From: Kribbella sandramycini
GTDB taxonomy: Bacteria; Actinomycetota; Actinomycetes; Propionibacteriales; Kribbellaceae
Direction: 5' to 3'
DNA: 64,000 nt
NCBI RefSeq assembly: GCF_013131805.1
Contig: NZ_JABJRC010000008.1
Coordinates: forward strand, 248,001-312,000
The translations under genes and the position numbers were made by a program. Position 1 is the stretch's first letter, and every line of letters begins with the position of its first letter. Under the pieces are notes generated by a model. It saw only the letters and a program-made list of their open reading frames with translations. It was not told the DNA's origin and ran no database searches. This document shows, piece by piece, positions 61,404-64,000 of the stretch.

Positions 61404-62360
61404 TCAGGCCAGCACCTCGGCCAGCGTCGCCGACGAGATGTTGGCACCGCAGGACACCACCGCGACCCGGCCGCCAGTCACCCGGCGCGCCGCGGCGAAC
61501 GCCATCGCGGCCGCGCCCTCGATCAGGTGGTGTTCGGTGTCGATAACCGTCTTGAGTGCGGAGCGGATCTCGGCCTCGTCGACGAGGATCCACTCGTCGA
61601 CCAGCTCACGACACAGGTCGAAGGTGATCGCGCCCGGCTCGACGCTGCCCGCCGTCCCGTCGGAGAGGGTCGGCGCGGCGTCGACCTGGATGATCTGCCC
61701 GGCGCGGACCGATTCGGCCATCGCGGCATCGGCAGCCGGGGAGGCGCCGTACACCTTGATCTCCGGGCGTTGCTGTTCGAGGACGGCGGCGATCCCGCTG
61801 ATGAGCCCACCGCCACCGACCGCGACGACGACCGCGTCGAGGGGTTCGCCGTCGAGCTGGCGGAGGAGCTCGACGGCGATCGTGCCCTGACCGGCGATCA
61901 CGTCGGCGTCGTTGTACGGCGAGACGTAGGTGAGCCCGTGCTCCTCGGCGTACGCGCGGGCCTTCAGCTCCTGGGCACCGGTGTCGGCGCCCTCGGCGCG
62001 CAGCTCGGCGCCGAGGCGGCGGAGGGCGGCGACCTTACTCGCGGCGGCGTTCTCGGGGAGGTAGACGATCGCCCGGCCGCCGAGCAGGTTGAGTGCGTTG
62101 GCGACGCCGAGGCCGTGGTTTCCGGAGGACGCCGTGACGACGCCGGCCGCGCGTTCGGCGTCGGTCAGCGTGAGGATCTTCGCGAGCGCGCCGCGAGCCT
62201 TGAACGAGCCGGTCAGCTGCAGGTGCTCGCATTTCGCCAGCACGTCGATGCCGAGGTCGGCGCCGAACCCGCGGAACGGGAGCAGCGGGGTCGGCGGGAG
62301 GTACTCGTGCAGCGACGGCGCGATCCCTCGGGACCGGGCGGCGATGTCGGCGGCGTCCAC
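61404..62360 (-). CDS. PLP-dependent threonine/serine dehydratase-like enzyme
   Basis: A 318-residue fold-type II PLP enzyme: LQLTGSFKARGALAKI holds the Schiff-base lysine, TASSGNHGLGVANALNLLGG is the substrate loop, VAVGGGGLISGIAAV binds PLP phosphate, and VSCGANISSATL closes the site. There is no ACT domain, so it is of the catabolic or racemase-like type. Threonine dehydratase or serine racemase are both possible. Confidence 0.88.
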   Translation of the reverse strand: MDAADIAARSRGIAPSLHEYLPPTPLLPFRGFGADLGIDVLAKCEHLQLTGSFKARGALAKILTLTDAERAAGVVTASSGNHGLGVANALNLLGGRAIVYLPENAAASKVAALRRLGAELRAEGADTGAQELKARAYAEEHGLTYVSPYNDADVIAGQGTIAVELLRQLDGEPLDAVVVAVGGGGLISGIAAVLEQQRPEIKVYGASPAADAAMAESVRAGQIIQVDAAPTLSDGTAGSVEPGAITFDLCRELVDEWILVDEAEIRSALKTVIDTEHHLIEGAAAMAFAAARRVTGGRVAVVSCGANISSATLAEVLA

Positions 62361-62416
62361 GTGCGCTCCTCGTATTCTGTCGTCGTCGAATGCAGGCTAT
62401 CCGGAGGGTGCGCGCG

Positions 62417-63394
62417 ATGACGGAAGCGCTGTGGAGCGGCTACCAGTACGCCGAGACCGACGCCGGCGGCTGGACGACGTTCTGGCGCCTCGACCCGCGC
62501 GGCCGTGACTTCGCCCTGAACGACTGGACGGCGGACCCCACCCGCCCCGAACACCGGCTCTGGGAACGCGCGGCGACCCCCGCCGGTGTGCGCGGGGTGT
62601 GGACGACGGCCGCAACCTCACTCCGCCTGGAGGTCCGGGCCGCGTTCGGTATCTCGAAGAAGATCGCACCCATCGATGTGCTGGTAGATGGGCAGTTGAA
62701 CGCACGCTGCCCGCTGCAGGAAGGCGAGCAAGAGGTTGTCGTCGAATTGCCCGGAAGGCCTGCAACTGTTGAGATCTGGTTGCCGCAGGCGGGGCGAATT
62801 GCGGTGCGGGGGCTGGCACTCGACGGTGCGGCGGTAGCTTCCGAGGGTCCGCGGTGGGTTACCTATGGGAGTTCCATTACGCAGGCGGCGGGGGCGGCGG
62901 GGCCTTCGGAGACTTGGCCGGCTTTGGTGGCTCGGGCTCGGGGGTGGGAGTTGCGGTGTCTCGGGTTGTCCGGTGAGTGTCACCTGGACCCGGTGGTGGC
63001 GCGCACGATTCGGGACACTCCGGCGCGGCTGATCTCGCTGTGTCTGGGGGTCAACATCTACGGCGGCGCCACGTTCGGCGGGCGGACGTTGCCGGGGCAG
63101 GTCGAGCAGTTCATCCGGACCGTGCGGGACGGGCACCCGACGACGCCGATCGTGGTGATCACCGCTTTGACCGTCCCCGATCGGGATCGGACGCCGAACG
63201 CGGCCGGGCTGACCCTGGACGACATCCGCACGTGTGTCGAGCTGGGCGCCCGGCAGGATCCCGGCGTCCGGATCATCGACGGGCGGACGATTCTGTCGGC
63301 GGACGAAGCTCGGGCCCTGTACACAGATGGTCTGCATCCAGGGCCCGAGGGTTATCGCGTGATTGCGGAGCGACTGCTCACTCTGCTGGGGTGA
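62417..63394 (+). CDS. SGNH/GDSL-family hydrolase
   Basis: A 325-residue protein. An N-terminal beta-sandwich (WERAATPAGVRGVWTTAATS) precedes the SGNH hydrolase: WVTYGSSITQAAGA with the nucleophile serine, LSGECHLDP, LGVNIYGGATFGG (the N block) and YTDGLHPGPEGYRVIAERL with the Asp/His pair. It has no signal peptide. I use ATG 62417. It overlaps the convergent glyS by 17 bases. Confidence 0.88.
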   Translation: MTEALWSGYQYAETDAGGWTTFWRLDPRGRDFALNDWTADPTRPEHRLWERAATPAGVRGVWTTAATSLRLEVRAAFGISKKIAPIDVLVDGQLNARCPLQEGEQEVVVELPGRPATVEIWLPQAGRIAVRGLALDGAAVASEGPRWVTYGSSITQAAGAAGPSETWPALVARARGWELRCLGLSGECHLDPVVARTIRDTPARLISLCLGVNIYGGATFGGRTLPGQVEQFIRTVRDGHPTTPIVVITALTVPDRDRTPNAAGLTLDDIRTCVELGARQDPGVRIIDGRTILSADEARALYTDGLHPGPEGYRVIAERLLTLLG

Positions 63395-64000
63395 GGGAGG
63401 TGCCGAGGGCCTGCCAATCGAGGACCGGGGCGGCCTGTGCGCCGATCGTGGCGAGCAGGCCGAGGCGCGCGGCGCGGACGTCGGCGTCCTCGGCCATCAC
63501 CAGGATCTCGTCGAAGAACGTGGTGACCGGCTCGACCAGGACGGAGGCCGCGGTGGCGAAGTCGCCCAGCGCGGTCGGCGCCTGACCGACCTTCTGGACG
63601 GCCTCGTGCAGCACGACCTCGGCCGGCTCGGTGAGCTTGCCGGCGTCGTACTCGGCCGCGGTGCCCTCCGGGACGATCCGGCGGACGCGCTGCAGGACGG
63701 CGACCAGCTGCGCGAACTCGGCGCTGCCGACCAGCGACTGCAGGCCGGCCAGCGTCTCGTCTGCAATCGCCGGAGCCGTTGCCAACGGCAACACCGCCGC
63801 GACCTGCAGGTGGTCGTCGCCGCGGTCGAGCAACTGCTGCTCGTACCGCCGGACGGTGAACTCGACGACGTCCGCGATCGACTCCTCGGTGACCTCGATG
63901 CCCTGGGCGCCGATCTCGGCCGCGGCGGCCTGCAGGCCCGTGGCCAGCGTGATCGCGCGCAGCGCCGGGTGCTCGCGCAGGATCGCGACCACACCACCGG
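63378..64000 (-). CDS. glyS: Glycyl-tRNA synthetase beta subunit, C-terminal part (cut by window end)
   Basis: About 205 C-terminal residues are in the window and the gene continues to the right. RVRRIVPEGTAAEYDAGKLT and VEPVTTFFDEILVMAEDADV followed by RAARLGLLATI match the anticodon-binding DALR-like end of GlyS. In related actinomycetes the alpha and beta chains may be fused; this cannot be judged here. The frame has no start within the window that must be used. Confidence 0.85.
   Translation of the reverse strand, partial: GGVVAILREHPALRAITLATGLQAAAAEIGAQGIEVTEESIADVVEFTVRRYEQQLLDRGDDHLQVAAVLPLATAPAIADETLAGLQSLVGSAEFAQLVAVLQRVRRIVPEGTAAEYDAGKLTEPAEVVLHEAVQKVGQAPTALGDFATAASVLVEPVTTFFDEILVMAEDADVRAARLGLLATIGAQAAPVLDWQALGTSLTPAE

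Overview
The window is very high-GC DNA from a soil-type actinomycete. The chromosomal gene content (S8 secreted protease, polysaccharide lyase 6, PadR/DUF1707 pair, many TetR, short-chain dehydrogenase and epoxide-hydrolase pairs, cobalamin-dependent metH) fits Kribbella or a close nocardioidaceous relative. This genus assignment is inference from gene content only.

Region 1 (1 to about 25.49 kb) is most of an integrated conjugative or mobilizable element. Its right end is a 3' half of a tRNA-Arg(CCT) gene (25443-25492), followed by that tRNA's own terminator. The matching left end, the restored tRNA and the integrase are not in the window and should lie to the left. A long leftward block (19.4 to 2.8 kb) carries, in transcription order: a winged-helix excisionase, several small proteins, a Pycsar-effector-like membrane protein, a VirD4-type coupling ATPase, a nucleotide-deoxyribosyltransferase-like protein, a DUF4913-like protein, a DUF2637 membrane protein, a large MobF relaxase-helicase, a C5 cytosine methyltransferase, small proteins, a PP2C phosphatase and a primase-polymerase. 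Most neighbours overlap by 1-4 bases. No VirB4 or other mating-channel gene is visible. The right arm (19.9-25.1 kb) holds a GntR repressor, an XRE-TPR regulator coupled to a flavoprotein, and three cargo genes with nuclease- or HEPN-like features. The left arm (0.3-2.8 kb) holds DUF6941, a DUF4258/DUF2283 pair and two unknowns.

The most unusual signal is a pair of roughly 155-base structured elements in two long gaps of the leftward block (4985-5140 and 7392-7543). They share several short sequence blocks. Each also encloses a 14-bp long-range helix whose sequence is entirely different between the copies while pairing is kept. This looks like a covarying RNA (or single-stranded DNA) structure.

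Region 2 (25.5-64 kb) is ordinary chromosome: smpB, a serine hydrolase with a divergent HTH protein, a frameshifted secreted TPR gene, an S8 protease, DUF2993, PadR/DUF1707, lipoate ligase, a second-type adenylate kinase, DUF3800, a DUF574-type methyltransferase, PL6 lyase, several regulator-enzyme pairs with visible palindromic operators, metH under a clear S-adenosylhomocysteine riboswitch, an MFS/TetR pair, an HtrA-like protease with an internal glycine-rich insert, ribonuclease Z, a PLP dehydratase, an SGNH hydrolase and the 3' end of glyS. Strong hairpin terminators separate most convergent units.
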